A DNA stretch of 64,000 nt from Casimicrobium huifangae (GTDB lineage Bacteria; Pseudomonadota; Gammaproteobacteria; Burkholderiales; Casimicrobiaceae). Below are positions 12,405-22,402 of the stretch, one piece after another. Within the stretch, counting starts at the first letter, position 1, and every line of letters starts with the position of its first letter. The DNA lies in contig NZ_CP041352.1 in NCBI RefSeq assembly GCF_009746125.1, forward strand, positions 3,518,436-3,582,435, written 5' to 3'. The notes below the pieces were generated by a model. It had not been told where the DNA came from. It ran no database searches and worked only from the letters and a program-made list of their open reading frames with translations. The position numbers and the translations under genes are program-made.

Positions 12405-13230
12405 TACTGCCTCAATTTGTAGCCCGTCGCCAGCATTCTGAGCGCGATGGCCGAGAGTGCGACGACAAAAAAGACGACCACGGCCAGACTGCGCCACGGA
12501 CTGACATCGGCGATACCGAAGAAGCCGTAGCGGAAGCCGTCGATCATGTAGAAGAACGGATTGACGTGCGACAAACCCTGCCAGAACGACGGCAGAGAGT
12601 GAATCGAGTAGAAGACGCCGCTCAGGAAGGTGAGCGGCATGATGATGAAGTTCTGGAACACCGCGAGGTGATCGAACTTCTCCGACCAGATGCCGGCAAT
12701 CAGTCCGAGTGTGCCGAGGATGGCGCTGCCACCCGCCGCGAAGCCGATGACCCACAACGGATGCTGCGGCACGGCGGCGGCCGCACCGACAAACGGAAAG
12801 GTGATAAGCCAAACGCCCAGACCCACCGCGAGGCCACGCACCATGGCGCCGAAGACATAGGCGCAGAACAGCTCAAACGAGGTGATCGGCGGCAGCAACA
12901 CAAAGATAATGCTGCGCATCATTTTGGACTGGATGAGCGAAGACGAACTGTTGGCAAATGCGTTCTGCAGCACCGCCATCATCACCAGGCCCGGAATCAG
13001 GAATGCGGTGTAGGCGACGCGACCATCGTAGACCTTGACGTTCGATTCGAGCACGTGCGAGAAGATCAGCAGGTAGAGCAGCGTGGTGACGACCGGCGCG
13101 ACGATGGTCTGGAACGCCACCTTCCAGAAGCGCAGGCACTCCTTGTAGAAGAGCGCCTTGAAGCCGGGGCCGAGGCGCAAGCCGGTTGCAGATGCCGAAC
13201 GCACCGCAGGAGAAGACGGCAGGGCATCGC

Positions 13231-13234
<4 letters not shown>
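12404..13234 (-). CDS. ABC-2 type exporter permease (YadH-like)
   Basis: A 276-residue membrane protein with six predicted membrane segments. It has the ABC-2 permease signature around AYTAFLIPGLVMMAVLQNAFANSSSS and the late motif FLSGVFYSIHSLP followed by NPFFYMIDGFRYGFFG. It pairs with the ATPase directly upstream, which overlaps it by four bases. The substrate is unknown; YadGH-type pairs lie beside mla genes in many betaproteobacteria. Confidence 0.92.
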
Positions 13235-14151
<917 letters not shown>

Positions 14152-14217
14152 GGCACAAGCTTTCTGGACAACCCGCAATTTTATCTGGCGGCGACTTGCC
14201 AGCCGCTGCGGCCCCCG

Positions 14218-14454
14218 TCAGAACAGCGACTCTACATCGTAAGCGGCGGCAAGCGCCGCCAGCTTGGAGGTCAGGCCGACCACGCGGCATTGCGGGCCGG
14301 CCTGGCGCTTGAGCGCCGAAATCAGCGCCAGCCCGGCGGAATCCACCTGCGTCACACCAGAAACGTCGATGCGATCAACACCTTTGGCGTCAACGGAAAA
14401 GCCCTCCCACAAGGTGTGGGCATTGGCAAAGGTGAGTTCACCGACGAGTTGCAT
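14218..14454 (-). CDS. mlaB: STAS-domain protein MlaB
   Basis: A cytoplasmic STAS-domain subunit of the MlaFEDB lipid transporter, 78 residues. It has the typical MQLVGELTFANAH start and the GVTQVDSAGLALISALKR core that contacts MlaF in other species. It lies between mlaC and the second ABC transporter. The order mlaF-E-D-A-C-B places mlaA inside the operon, as in many betaproteobacteria and unlike E. coli. Confidence 0.9.
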   Translation of the reverse strand: MQLVGELTFANAHTLWEGFSVDAKGVDRIDVSGVTQVDSAGLALISALKRQAGPQCRVVGLTSKLAALAAAYDVESLF

Positions 14455-14470
14455 GACGACGGTCTGTGCC

Positions 14471-15064
14471 CTACTTGTTCTTGGCCTGCAACTGCTTCAC
14501 CAATGCATCCACGCCCTGGTCGCGCACCACGGTGTTGAATTCCTCGCGGTAGTTGGTGACCAGGCTGACGCCCGCTACGACCACGTCATAGGCGCGCCAC
14601 TTGCCGTCGGCACCCTTTTCCATCGAGTAGTCGATGGGGATGCCCTGACCGTTGGCCTGGTTAACCACAGTCTTGACGGTGACATCGGTTTCGGTCGGCT
14701 GCATGCGCAGCGGACGGTAGTCAATCGTGTTGTTGCGGAAGTTGGCCAGCGCGCCGGAATAGGTGCGCACCAGCAGGGTCTGGAACTCACGGGTCAGTGC
14801 GGTCTGCTGCTCCGGTGACGCCTTCGCCCAGTTGCGGCCCATCGCCAATTGCGTCATGCGACCAAAGTTGAAATTGGGCAATAGTTTGGACTCGATCAGG
14901 TCCCTGAGCTTGGCGGCATTACCCAGCACACCGGGATCACTCTTGAGAACATTGGTGACGTCGGTGGCGACAGTCTTGACCAGAGCGTCAGGGGCGGTTT
15001 CCGCCTGCGCGGTAGCGAAAACGGTGGCTGCGAACAGCGCAAACAGCCATTTCGGGAATTTCAT
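14471..15064 (-). CDS. mlaC: Periplasmic phospholipid-binding protein MlaC
   Basis: A soluble periplasmic shuttle that carries phospholipid between MlaA in the outer membrane and MlaFEDB in the inner membrane. The protein has 197 residues with a signal peptide cut after ATAQA. Family features include LLPNFNFGRMTQLAMGRNWAKASPEQ, then EFQTLLVRTYSGALANF and KWRAYDVVVAGVSLVTNYREEF. It sits between mlaA and mlaB with short gaps. Confidence 0.95.
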   Translation of the reverse strand: MKFPKWLFALFAATVFATAQAETAPDALVKTVATDVTNVLKSDPGVLGNAAKLRDLIESKLLPNFNFGRMTQLAMGRNWAKASPEQQTALTREFQTLLVRTYSGALANFRNNTIDYRPLRMQPTETDVTVKTVVNQANGQGIPIDYSMEKGADGKWRAYDVVVAGVSLVTNYREEFNTVVRDQGVDALVKQLQAKNK

Positions 15065-15076
15065 TGCCTGTACTTC

Positions 15077-15775
15077 CTATTCTTCTTTCGGACGCTTGCC
15101 ATCGAGCACCAGGCTTTGACGCCGTTGCAGGTAGGCCGAGCGCATGAACGTGTAACGATCCAGTGCCGCCTGATTCATCAGCGCCTCCGCCGGGAACAGG
15201 CTGACACGGGTATCGACCACGCGCGCGCCCATCAACGAGTTGCGCACCGGAACGGATGACACCAGCGCCACCGGGTCAATCTTGCCATCGCCATAGCGAC
15301 CAACCAGATCACGGGCCGACGATGGGCCAAGGAAAGGGATCACGACATAGGGACCAGCACCGATGCCCCAATACCCCAGCGTTTGCCCAAGGTCCTCGTT
15401 GCCGCGCTCGATACCCATCGGTGTGGCGAGGTCAAAGATGCCACCGAGGCCAAACGTGGTGTTGATCATCACGCGACCGAGGTCATCGCCCATCTTGGCG
15501 CCCTTCAGTTGCAGCGCATCGCTGACGATCGACTGCGCGTCAGAGGCGTTCTGGAACACATTGCTGACGCCCTTCTTCACCGGATTGGGCACGGCGGCGT
15601 CATAGCCCTTCGCGATCGGCTTGAACAGATAGTGATCGAAGGTGCTGTTGAACGAGAAAATACCGCGGTTGATCGGCTCCAGCGGGTCGCCGGGCGCGGC
15701 GCTGCGGAACGATGCACAGCCGCCGAGTACAAGCGTGGCAACAGCAGTCAGGGTCAGGATCGCGGCAGACTTCAT
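15077..15775 (-). CDS. mlaA: Outer-membrane lipoprotein MlaA (VacJ)
   Basis: The outer-membrane part of the Mla system, which removes phospholipids from the outer leaflet. The 232 residues begin with a lipoprotein signal and lipobox LGGC. Family motifs are DPLEPINRGIFSFN, FKPIAKGYDAAVPNPVKKGVSNVF and the repeated GLGGIFDLATPMG and EDLGQTLGYWGIGAGPYVVIP. It overlaps the mlaD stop by four bases. Confidence 0.96.
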   Translation of the reverse strand: MKSAAILTLTAVATLVLGGCASFRSAAPGDPLEPINRGIFSFNSTFDHYLFKPIAKGYDAAVPNPVKKGVSNVFQNASDAQSIVSDALQLKGAKMGDDLGRVMINTTFGLGGIFDLATPMGIERGNEDLGQTLGYWGIGAGPYVVIPFLGPSSARDLVGRYGDGKIDPVALVSSVPVRNSLMGARVVDTRVSLFPAEALMNQAALDRYTFMRSAYLQRRQSLVLDGKRPKEE

Positions 15776-16317
15776 GGTTTGGCTCCGGGCGCTGCGGCGG
15801 CAGCCGGCGCAGGCGATGCAGTGGCGGGGGTGGCGGCAGCAGCAGGCGCTGGCGACGGCGCTTCCTGTGCCTTGCTGAACATGAATTGGGAAATCAGTTT
15901 TTCGAGCTGCACGGCGGATTGCGTCTTCTTGATCCGCTCCTCGTCCTTGAGCATCACGCTGTCGCCGCCGGCTTCGAGGCCGACAAACTGTTCGCCCAGC
16001 AGGCCGGAGGTAAAGATCGCGGCGATGGTGTCGCGCGGGAACTGGTGGTGCGAGTAAATGTGCAGCCGCGCCACGCCTTCAAAGGTCTTGTCGTCGAGAC
16101 GAATCGACTCCACGCGGCCGACCACCACACCAGCGCTTTTGACCGGCGCGCGGGGCTTGAGGTTACCGATATTGTCGAAACGCGCTTCCACCTGATAGCC
16201 GGTGCGCTCTTCGCTCGTTGTCAGCAGATTGCCAACCTTGAGCGCAAGAAAGGCCATCGCGGCGAGCCCGATCGCCACAAAGATGCCAACCCAGAGATCA
16301 ATGACTTTTCGATTCAT
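15772..16317 (-). CDS. mlaD: MCE-domain protein MlaD
   Basis: An inner-membrane-anchored MCE protein of 181 residues that forms a hexameric ring above MlaE. There is one N-terminal membrane helix (VIDLWVGIFVAIGLAAMAFLAL). The MCE domain has APVKSAGVVVGRVESI and FTSGLLGEQFVGLEAGG. The tail after about residue 150 is an Ala/Pro-rich low-complexity stretch, longer than in E. coli. Confidence 0.95.
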   Translation of the reverse strand: MNRKVIDLWVGIFVAIGLAAMAFLALKVGNLLTTSEERTGYQVEARFDNIGNLKPRAPVKSAGVVVGRVESIRLDDKTFEGVARLHIYSHHQFPRDTIAAIFTSGLLGEQFVGLEAGGDSVMLKDEERIKKTQSAVQLEKLISQFMFSKAQEAPSPAPAAAATPATASPAPAAAAAPGAKP

Positions 16318-16346
16318 GACGTGGTTTGAAGATTAGGCCCGGGCGG

Positions 16347-17144
16347 TCAATGCGTGCCGCCACGGAACATGAAGATGGTCAGCATGAGATCAAGCGCCAG
16401 AATTGCCAGCGCCGATATCACAACGGTGCGCGTGGTGGCCGCCGAGACGCCCTCTGCCGTCGGGTTGGCATCATACCCTTCGAACACGGCGATCAGACTG
16501 ACCGCCACGGCGAACACCAGGCTCTTGATGACCCCGTTGAAGACATCGTAACGCCAGTCCACGGCCGCCTGCATCTGCCCCCAGAAGGCGCCGCCGTCGA
16601 TGCCAATCAGGCGCACGCCGACCAGATAGCCGCCATAGATGCCCAGCGCGGAGAACAGCGCTGCCAGCAACGGCAGCGAAATCACGCCCGCCCAGAACCG
16701 CGGTGCCACCACGCGGGCGATGGGATCAACCGCCATCACCTCCATGGCCGAGAGCTGCTCGGTGGTTTTCATCAGGCCGATCTCGGCGGTCATCGCGGAG
16801 CCGGCGCGGCTGGCGAACAGCAGCGCTGCGACCACCGGCCCCAGCTCGCGCACCAGTGACAGCGCTACCAGCACACCCATCGACTCGGTAGCGCCAAAGC
16901 GCACCAGCGTCTCGTAGCCCTGCAGCGCGAGCACCATGCCAATGAACATGCCGCTCATCAGCACGATGATCAGCGACAGCACGCCCGCCTGGTAAATCTC
17001 CTTGATCACCAGTTGCGGGCGCACCACCGAGGTGCCGCTCTGGCGCAGGATTGCCGAGAAGAAGCGTGCCGCGAAGCCGAGCCGCTCGACACCACCAATC
17101 GTCGCGTGGCCAAGACGCGACAGGATGCGCAGCACGGGCTTCAC
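16347..17144 (-). CDS. mlaE: Lipid transporter permease MlaE
   Basis: The permease of the MlaFEDB phospholipid transporter. It has 265 residues with about five membrane helices and MlaE-family motifs, such as VLSLIIVLMSGMFIGMVLALQGYETLVRFG, LGPVVAALLFASRAGSAMTAEIGLMK and TEQLSAMEVMAVDP. It overlaps mlaF by four bases, so the ATPase and permease are probably translated together. Confidence 0.96.
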   Translation of the reverse strand: MKPVLRILSRLGHATIGGVERLGFAARFFSAILRQSGTSVVRPQLVIKEIYQAGVLSLIIVLMSGMFIGMVLALQGYETLVRFGATESMGVLVALSLVRELGPVVAALLFASRAGSAMTAEIGLMKTTEQLSAMEVMAVDPIARVVAPRFWAGVISLPLLAALFSALGIYGGYLVGVRLIGIDGGAFWGQMQAAVDWRYDVFNGVIKSLVFAVAVSLIAVFEGYDANPTAEGVSAATTRTVVISALAILALDLMLTIFMFRGGTH

Positions 17145-18037
17145 GCGAAGTCCTCGGCGAGACTCTTGGCCGGATAGTGAAAGCGCACCGGGCCGTCGGG
17201 CTCGCCGTCGACGAACTGGCGGACGAACGGATCGGTGCTGGCCTTGATCGACGCCACATCGCCGTGGGCGACGACCTTGCCTTCGGAGATGAAATAGATG
17301 TAGTCGACGATCTTCAGCGACTCGGCGACATCGTGCGTCACCAGAATGGAGGTCATGCCAAGCGCGTCGTTCAGGCGGCGGATCAGCTGGCCGACCACCG
17401 ACAGCGAGATGGGATCGAGGCCGGCGAACGGCTCGTCGTACAGCGCGATCTGCGGGTCAAGCGCGATGGTGCGCGCCAGCGCAACGCGCCGTGCCATGCC
17501 GCCGGACAGCTCGCTCGGCTTCAGGTGCGCAGTGCCGCGCAAACCGACGGCATTGAGCTTCATCAGTACCAGATCGCGGATGATTTCGTCCGGCAGGTCA
17601 GTGTGCTCGTGCATCGGGAAGGCGACGTTGTCGAACACGGTCATGTCGGTAAACAACGCGCCGAACTGGAACAGCATGCCCAGACGTCGGCGATGAGCGT
17701 ACATCTCGTCACGCGTCATGGTGGCGACTGATTTGCCGCCAACCAGCACCTCGCCGGCGCCCGCGCGAATCTGCCCGCAAAGCAGCCGCAGCACCGTCGT
17801 CTTGCCGCAACCAGAGCCGCCCATGACGGCGACCAGCTTGCCACGCGGCACGGTCAGGGTGACGCCGGACAGAATTTGCCGGTCTTTGGTGTAGCCGAAA
17901 CTGACGTCTTTGAGTTCGACCAGCGCGTCGCCGGCAGCGCACGGCGACGATGGCGCAGGCGCGCCAGCAGCCGCCCCGACGGGAGCGGCGGAAGCGGCAG
18001 GCGCAGCGATGGAAAGGGAGGCGTCGGCCACAGTCAT
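17141..18037 (-). CDS. mlaF: Lipid transporter ATPase MlaF
   Basis: The ATPase of the Mla transporter, 298 residues from ATG at 18037; a GTG 13 codons earlier is also possible. Walker A GGSGCGKTT, signature LSGGMARRVALAR, Walker B IALYDEPFAGLDP and switch His VTHDVAE are present. The first 45 or so residues are an unusual Ala/Pro/Gly-rich extension before VELKDVSFGY. As the first gene of the minus-strand run it should lie next to the promoter. The 120-bp palindrome copy 2 lies just upstream. Confidence 0.95.
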   Translation of the reverse strand: MTVADASLSIAAPAASAAPVGAAAGAPAPSSPCAAGDALVELKDVSFGYTKDRQILSGVTLTVPRGKLVAVMGGSGCGKTTVLRLLCGQIRAGAGEVLVGGKSVATMTRDEMYAHRRRLGMLFQFGALFTDMTVFDNVAFPMHEHTDLPDEIIRDLVLMKLNAVGLRGTAHLKPSELSGGMARRVALARTIALDPQIALYDEPFAGLDPISLSVVGQLIRRLNDALGMTSILVTHDVAESLKIVDYIYFISEGKVVAHGDVASIKASTDPFVRQFVDGEPDGPVRFHYPAKSLAEDFA

Positions 18038-18087
18038 TGGATCGATTGTATCGGGCTTACGGGCGTTTCGTTGCACTGCACAGTTGC

Positions 18088-18207
18088 ATCAACTTTTGTG
18101 TCAAAACGCCATTTATCAAGGGCTTCGAGCCTTTTTTCTGAATAGTCGACTTTTTGCAATTTTTGCCTTGGAGCCCTATTCAGTCGTCATTTCATTGAAA
18201 AGCTGCT
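18088..18207. repeat. GTCGAC-centred 120-bp near-palindrome, copy 2
   Basis: GGGCT 18120-18124, GTCGAC 18145-18150 and AGCCC 18172-18176. The left arm starts ATCAACTTTTG; the right arm, read on the other strand, starts AGCAGCTTTTC. It fills the gap between mlaF and rsmI and includes two bases of the rsmI stop codon, so both the mlaF leader and the rsmI 3' end would carry it. Confidence 0.78.
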
Positions 18208-19099
18208 AGCCGAACTTCATGGATTCGGCCAGCGCGTAGAGCGTCTCGCGATCCTCGCCGCTGAGCTTGGCAGCCACTTTGGCTGCGCGGGCAGGCGGCA
18301 GCTCCGGGAGCAGTGCCTTGAGCAGGGTGCGGCCGTTGATGGCCGATGCTCGCGCGGCCTGATCGGCGCCGGCTACCACGACGACGAATTCCCCACGCAA
18401 GCGTTCGGCGTTGCTGACCAGCCAGTCACCGATTTCGCCCGCGCTCAATGCCGACACGGTCTCGAACTTCTTGGTCAGCTCCCGGGCAATGACGACGCGA
18501 CGCTCGGGCGGCAAGCCGCCCGCCAGCGCCAGCAGCGTCTTGTCGATCCGGTGCGGCGATTCGAAGAAGACGCTGGTTTCCACCCGCGCAGCGATGGCTT
18601 CGACGAACGTGGTCAGCTCGCCTTTTGCGGTCGGCGCAAAGCCAAGGAAGGTAAACGCCGTCGATTCAAACCCCGCCACCGACAGCGCAGCGGTCACGGC
18701 ACTCACGCCCGGAATCGGAATTGTCGGAAACCCCGCAGCGCGGACCGCCGCCACCAGTCGCGCGCCAGGGTCCGAAATCGCCGGCGTGCCAGCGTCGCTG
18801 ACATACGCCACCGCGTCGCCGGCGGCGATGCGGGAAACCACGCCAGACGAGGCTTCCCGCTCGTTGTGCTCACGCACGGAGACGAGCATCGGCGGCGCGA
18901 TATCGAGCAGGCGCAGCAGCTCGCGCGTCATCCGTGTGTCCTCGCAGGCAATGCAGGCAGCGCCCGCCAGCACCTGTTTGCCACGCAGCGTGATGTCACC
19001 GAGGTTCCCGAGCGGCGTCGCCACTACATACAATCCCGCCTGCAAGGGCTCCTGTGTGGGCCTGTCTGGCCTACCCTGCCCGTTTTGCATCTGCGTCAC
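18206..19099 (-). CDS. rsmI: 16S rRNA 2'-O-methyltransferase RsmI
   Basis: Methylates the ribose of C1402 in 16S rRNA. The protein has about 297 residues. Motifs are LYVVATPLGNLGDITLRG, CEDTRMTRELL, YVSDAGTPAISDPGARLV, PIPGVSAVTAAL and FFESPHRI. The start is set at GTG 19099, which has AGGAG eight bases upstream; ATG at 19090 is an alternative. It is divergent from lpoA, an arrangement shared with E. coli rsmI (yraL)-lpoA (yraM). Confidence 0.94.
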   Translation of the reverse strand: MTQMQNGQGRPDRPTQEPLQAGLYVVATPLGNLGDITLRGKQVLAGAACIACEDTRMTRELLRLLDIAPPMLVSVREHNEREASSGVVSRIAAGDAVAYVSDAGTPAISDPGARLVAAVRAAGFPTIPIPGVSAVTAALSVAGFESTAFTFLGFAPTAKGELTTFVEAIAARVETSVFFESPHRIDKTLLALAGGLPPERRVVIARELTKKFETVSALSAGEIGDWLVSNAERLRGEFVVVVAGADQAARASAINGRTLLKALLPELPPARAAKVAAKLSGEDRETLYALAESMKFG

Positions 19100-19128
19100 G
19101 CGCTGCGCTCCTCTCATCACTCTGATCA

Positions 19129-20397
19129 ATGGCTGCCCGAAATTACCCGCTGACACCGCTGGCAACCCGCCCATCCGGCGCTGGCCGAAGGCATCTGCTG
19201 CGTGGTGTGGCATGGCTTGGCGCAGCGCTGGCAACCCTGGCGGTGGCGCAACCCGCCACGACACCTGCCGCAACACCGACGGCACCGGCCACCACGCCCG
19301 CCGCGACGCGCCCCGGCCCTGCACCAGCCGCCCGGCCAGAAGCATCCATTTTGGCGCAACCGCCGGCCAAAGACCCCACAGCGCCGGCTGCCGCCGGCTC
19401 CGATAGCGCGGCGGCGACAACGCAGCCGGGGAATGCCTTGCGTGTGGTGCTGCTGTTGCCGACCGAGCAGGCGTTGTTGCGTCGTGCCGCTGGCAGTGTG
19501 CGTGATGGCGCGATGGCCGTGTTCGGCGGCCACAAGCAGGATGTCGTGGTCATTGACTGTGCCTATCCGGTGGACGGCGTGGTCGCGACTTACAGTCGCT
19601 GCGTCGATGACTCGGTGGACTGGGTCATTGGCCCGCTGAGTCGCGCCGACGTCACCGCACTGGCGGCGGCGAAGCTGCCCGTGGTGCGCCCGACCCTGAT
19701 GCTGTCGCCGCTGGGCGCATCCCCACCAACTCCATTGGCAGTGCTAGCGCCGGATCTTGAATCGGAAGCAGAGGCCATCACGCAGCAGGCGGGCGAGGAC
19801 GCTTGCCGCAAACCGCTGGTGGTGGAAGCCGCCGGCCCGATCGCCAACCGGGTTGCGGTGGCGATGTACGCGGCGTGGCGCGAGCGCAATGCCATTGCCA
19901 TTCAACAGACCCGACTGGGTAGTCGCGAGAGCTGGCGCCGGGCGGCGGATGGCTGGCGGCAGGAGCACGTTGACTGCGTCCTCTTTGCCGGTGGCGGCGC
20001 AGTACTGACCGAGCTGCGACCCTATTTGCGCAATATCGCCGTATATGCCACCAGCGCGGCTTATGAAACCTCGCTGGAGCGCACAGTCGACTGGACCGGC
20101 GTGCGCATCGCCGACGCACCGTGGCTGATTGATGCTGAACGCGCCGAATTCGCCGGATTTGCACCGGCACCAACTCAGACCGGAACCCCCGACGCCGCAG
20201 CTGTTTCGCCGACACTGGCGCGGCTCTATGCCCTCGGTGTTGACGCTGCGCGACTGACGCTTGTGGCCGGACGTGAAGCGCTGCCGACCGCCTTCGACGG
20301 TGCCATCGGCCGTCTGACACTGCGGGACTCGCAATACCGCCGCACGCCGATGGTTGGCGAATTCCGCGAACGCAGTCTGGTCAGGATCGGGCCCTGA
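19129..20397 (+). CDS. lpoA: Penicillin-binding protein activator, LpoA-like
   Basis: Corresponds to the C-terminal, periplasmic-binding-protein-like domain of LpoA, an activator of the peptidoglycan synthase PBP1A. The protein has 422 residues: a signal sequence, a long Ala/Pro/Thr-rich linker to about residue 100, then VVLLLPTEQALLRRAAGSVRDGAMAV and the Rossmann-like lobes. No lipobox cysteine is visible after the signal region, unlike the E. coli lipoprotein, and the N-terminal TPR domain is absent. The assignment rests on synteny (rsmI, yraN, diaA, dolP) and fold-like motifs. Confidence 0.8.
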   Translation: MAARNYPLTPLATRPSGAGRRHLLRGVAWLGAALATLAVAQPATTPAATPTAPATTPAATRPGPAPAARPEASILAQPPAKDPTAPAAAGSDSAAATTQPGNALRVVLLLPTEQALLRRAAGSVRDGAMAVFGGHKQDVVVIDCAYPVDGVVATYSRCVDDSVDWVIGPLSRADVTALAAAKLPVVRPTLMLSPLGASPPTPLAVLAPDLESEAEAITQQAGEDACRKPLVVEAAGPIANRVAVAMYAAWRERNAIAIQQTRLGSRESWRRAADGWRQEHVDCVLFAGGGAVLTELRPYLRNIAVYATSAAYETSLERTVDWTGVRIADAPWLIDAERAEFAGFAPAPTQTGTPDAAAVSPTLARLYALGVDAARLTLVAGREALPTAFDGAIGRLTLRDSQYRRTPMVGEFRERSLVRIGP

Positions 20398-20398
20398 C

Positions 20399-20764
20399 TT
20401 GGCTGGCGCCTTGCCCGACGCAACACGCAGCGACATCGGCGAGCGTTTCGAGCGCGACGCCGAAGCATTTCTCATGCAGCACGGATTGATTCCGGTCGAA
20501 CGCAACTGGCGTTGCCGCATGGGTGAGATTGATCTGATCATGCGTGACGGCGAGACGCTGGTCTTCGTTGAGGTCCGCAAGCGCGACAGCCAGCGTTTTG
20601 GCGGCGCCGCCGGCAGCATCGGACGACAAAAGCGCGAACGACTGGAGCGCGCCATCGGCCTCTACCTGAGCGGCTTGAACCGTACGCCGCCCTGCCGCGT
20701 TGACGCGGTGCTGTTCGACGCTACCCGTCGTGCAGAATGGCTTAAGAATGTTTTTGGAGATTGA
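20399..20764 (+). CDS. yraN: YraN/UPF0102 family nuclease-fold protein
   Basis: About 121 residues if started at TTG 20399, directly after the lpoA stop; another TTG at 20354 would overlap lpoA. Restriction-endonuclease-fold signature: GERFERDAEAFL, NWRCRMGEIDLIMRD and LVFVEVRKRDSQRFGGAAGSI, with the D-x8-ExR pattern. The role of the family is unknown. It is co-transcribed with lpoA and diaA. Confidence 0.9.
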   Translation: MAGALPDATRSDIGERFERDAEAFLMQHGLIPVERNWRCRMGEIDLIMRDGETLVFVEVRKRDSQRFGGAAGSIGRQKRERLERAIGLYLSGLNRTPPCRVDAVLFDATRRAEWLKNVFGD

Positions 20765-20769
20765 CGGCG

Positions 20770-21408
20770 ATGACAGCACCGGGGGAACCTGCGACCGAGA
20801 GCGGCGATCCTGCGCGCGCTGCGGGCGTTACTGTGATCGCACAGCATTTCCACGACGCCGCAGAGGCGGCCGCGACCGCCGGCCGCGCGACGGCGCACAG
20901 CATTGCCGCCGCCGCGCAGGCCATTGTGCAGGCCTTCATGGACAACCACCGCGTGTTTGCTTGTGGCAATGGTGGCTCGGCCTCCGATGCCGAGCATCTG
21001 GTGGCCGAACTGGTGGGACGACTGGAGCAGGAACGGCCGGGCCTGCCGGCCATCGCGCTGTCGGCCAACAGCAGTACCGTCACCGCCATTGGCAATGACT
21101 ACGGTTTTAGCGACGTGTTCTCACGGCAAGTGCGGGCGCTGGGCGGCGCCGGCGACGTGCTGATTGCGTTTTCGGCCAGCGGCAACTCGGGCAATGTGAT
21201 CGCCGCCATCACGGCGTCACATGAACGCGAGATGCTGGTGATTGCATTCACCGGCGAAGACGGCGGCCGGCTGCGGGAACATCTGGGCGCGAACGACCAT
21301 CTCATCAACGTACCCGCTACCCGCATAATGCGCGTACAGGAACTGCACCGCGTCGGCATTCATGCGCTGTGTGATGTCATTGATCGAATCTTGCTTGGAG
21401 GCTTGTGA
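20770..21408 (+). CDS. diaA: SIS-domain protein DiaA/GmhA-like
   Basis: A 212-residue SIS-domain protein from ATG at 20770, with GGAG upstream at 20756. The sugar-phosphate-binding core is FACGNGGSASDAEHLVAELVGR, then SANSSTVTAIGNDYGF, FSASGNSGNV and the C-terminal ELHRVGIHALCDVIDR. By position it matches E. coli DiaA, which promotes DnaA loading. A sedoheptulose-7-phosphate isomerase function cannot be excluded from sequence. Confidence 0.88.
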   Translation: MTAPGEPATESGDPARAAGVTVIAQHFHDAAEAAATAGRATAHSIAAAAQAIVQAFMDNHRVFACGNGGSASDAEHLVAELVGRLEQERPGLPAIALSANSSTVTAIGNDYGFSDVFSRQVRALGGAGDVLIAFSASGNSGNVIAAITASHEREMLVIAFTGEDGGRLREHLGANDHLINVPATRIMRVQELHRVGIHALCDVIDRILLGGL

Positions 21409-22010
21409 TGAGTCAGCGTGTGAATTCCCCGGTTACCACCCGTACCCTGATGCTGGTCAGCGTGGCTGCAGTAACGGCGGTAACACTGTTGTCGGGCTGT
21501 GCGCCCCTGGTCATCGGTGGCGCCGCCACGGCGGTGATGATGGCCGAAGACCGGCGGAGTTCGGGTGTTTTTGTCGATGACGAGAACATCGAGAATCGCG
21601 CGCTGCTGAAGGTAAAGACGCGCTACAACAATCAGGTGCACGTCAACATCACCAGCTACAACCGGCACGTGCTGATCAGCGGTGAAGCAGCGAGCGAGGC
21701 GGTGAAAAAGGGCGTCGAGGAGGAAGTCGCGACCGTTGCCGGTATCAAGCGCATCTTCAACGAGATGGCCGTTGGTCCGCAGGCCGGTGTGATGGCGGTC
21801 AGCAATGACACCCGCCTGACCACCATCGTCAAGACGCGATTCCTCGAAGCCAATCGCTTCCAGCCCAATCACGTCAAGGTGGTCACCGAAGCCGGCGTGG
21901 TCTATCTGATGGGCATCGTCAAGCGCAGCGAAGCGGACGCGGCCGCGCAACTGGCCAGTACGACGGCCGGCGTCAGCCGGGTGGTGCGCCTGTTCGAGTA
22001 CCTCGACTAA
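21408..22010 (+). CDS. dolP: Outer-membrane lipoprotein with two BON domains (DolP/YraP)
   Basis: The protein has 200 residues. A lipoprotein signal ends at LLSGCAPLV. Two BON domains follow: ENRALLKVKTRYNNQVHVNITSYN with VLISGEAASE, and TTIVKTRFLEANRFQPNHVKVVTEAGVVYLMG. GGAGG lies six bases before the ATG, which overlaps the diaA stop (TGATG). In E. coli DolP supports outer-membrane integrity and BAM function, consistent with its position here. Confidence 0.92.
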   Translation: MSQRVNSPVTTRTLMLVSVAAVTAVTLLSGCAPLVIGGAATAVMMAEDRRSSGVFVDDENIENRALLKVKTRYNNQVHVNITSYNRHVLISGEAASEAVKKGVEEEVATVAGIKRIFNEMAVGPQAGVMAVSNDTRLTTIVKTRFLEANRFQPNHVKVVTEAGVVYLMGIVKRSEADAAAQLASTTAGVSRVVRLFEYLD

Positions 22011-22018
22011 AATCAGAA

Positions 22019-22069
22019 GATTGCCGCACAGGGGGTGCGGCCGCCAGCCGCACTGCAGTTGCGGCAATC
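22019..22069. terminator. Large inverted repeat after dolP
   Basis: GATTGCCGCA at 22019-22028 pairs with TGCGGCAATC at 22060-22069, and inside it GTGCGGC pairs with GCCGCAC. It forms a strong stem just after the dolP stop. No T-tract follows, so it may be a stability hairpin rather than an intrinsic terminator. Confidence 0.5.
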
Positions 22070-22132
22070 ATCGCCCGCGCGACGCGATCAGTTGTCTTCC
22101 GGTCGCCAGCGCTTTGTTCCGGAACCACCGCC

Positions 22133-22369
22133 ATGAACCCAGTCACTGTAGATCGCGAAGTCGATGCGCGCGGGCTCAACTGCCCGCTGCCGATCCTGCG
22201 CACCAAGAAGGCTCTCAACGACATGCTGAGCGGACAAGTGCTGAAGGTGGTGGCGACCGACCCTGCGTCGCAACGCGACTTTCAGGCATTCTCCCGGCAG
22301 ACCGGAAATACGCTGGTTGATCAGTCGGCCGCCAACGGCGAGTTCGTATTCCTGCTGCGTCGCAAATAG
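22133..22369 (+). CDS. TusA-family sulfur carrier protein
   Basis: A 78-residue protein with the TusA/SirA fold. The sulfur-carrying cysteine is C17 in the motif GLNCPLPILRTKKAL, followed by LKVVATDPASQRDFQAFSRQTG. The family relays persulfide sulfur, for example to tRNA thiolation or molybdenum cofactor enzymes. It stands alone after dolP, convergent with the RDD gene, so the pathway cannot be set by neighbours. Confidence 0.9.
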   Translation: MNPVTVDREVDARGLNCPLPILRTKKALNDMLSGQVLKVVATDPASQRDFQAFSRQTGNTLVDQSAANGEFVFLLRRK

Positions 22370-22402
22370 CAGCCTGATCGCGCAGTTGCCGTTCGCGAGT
22401 CA

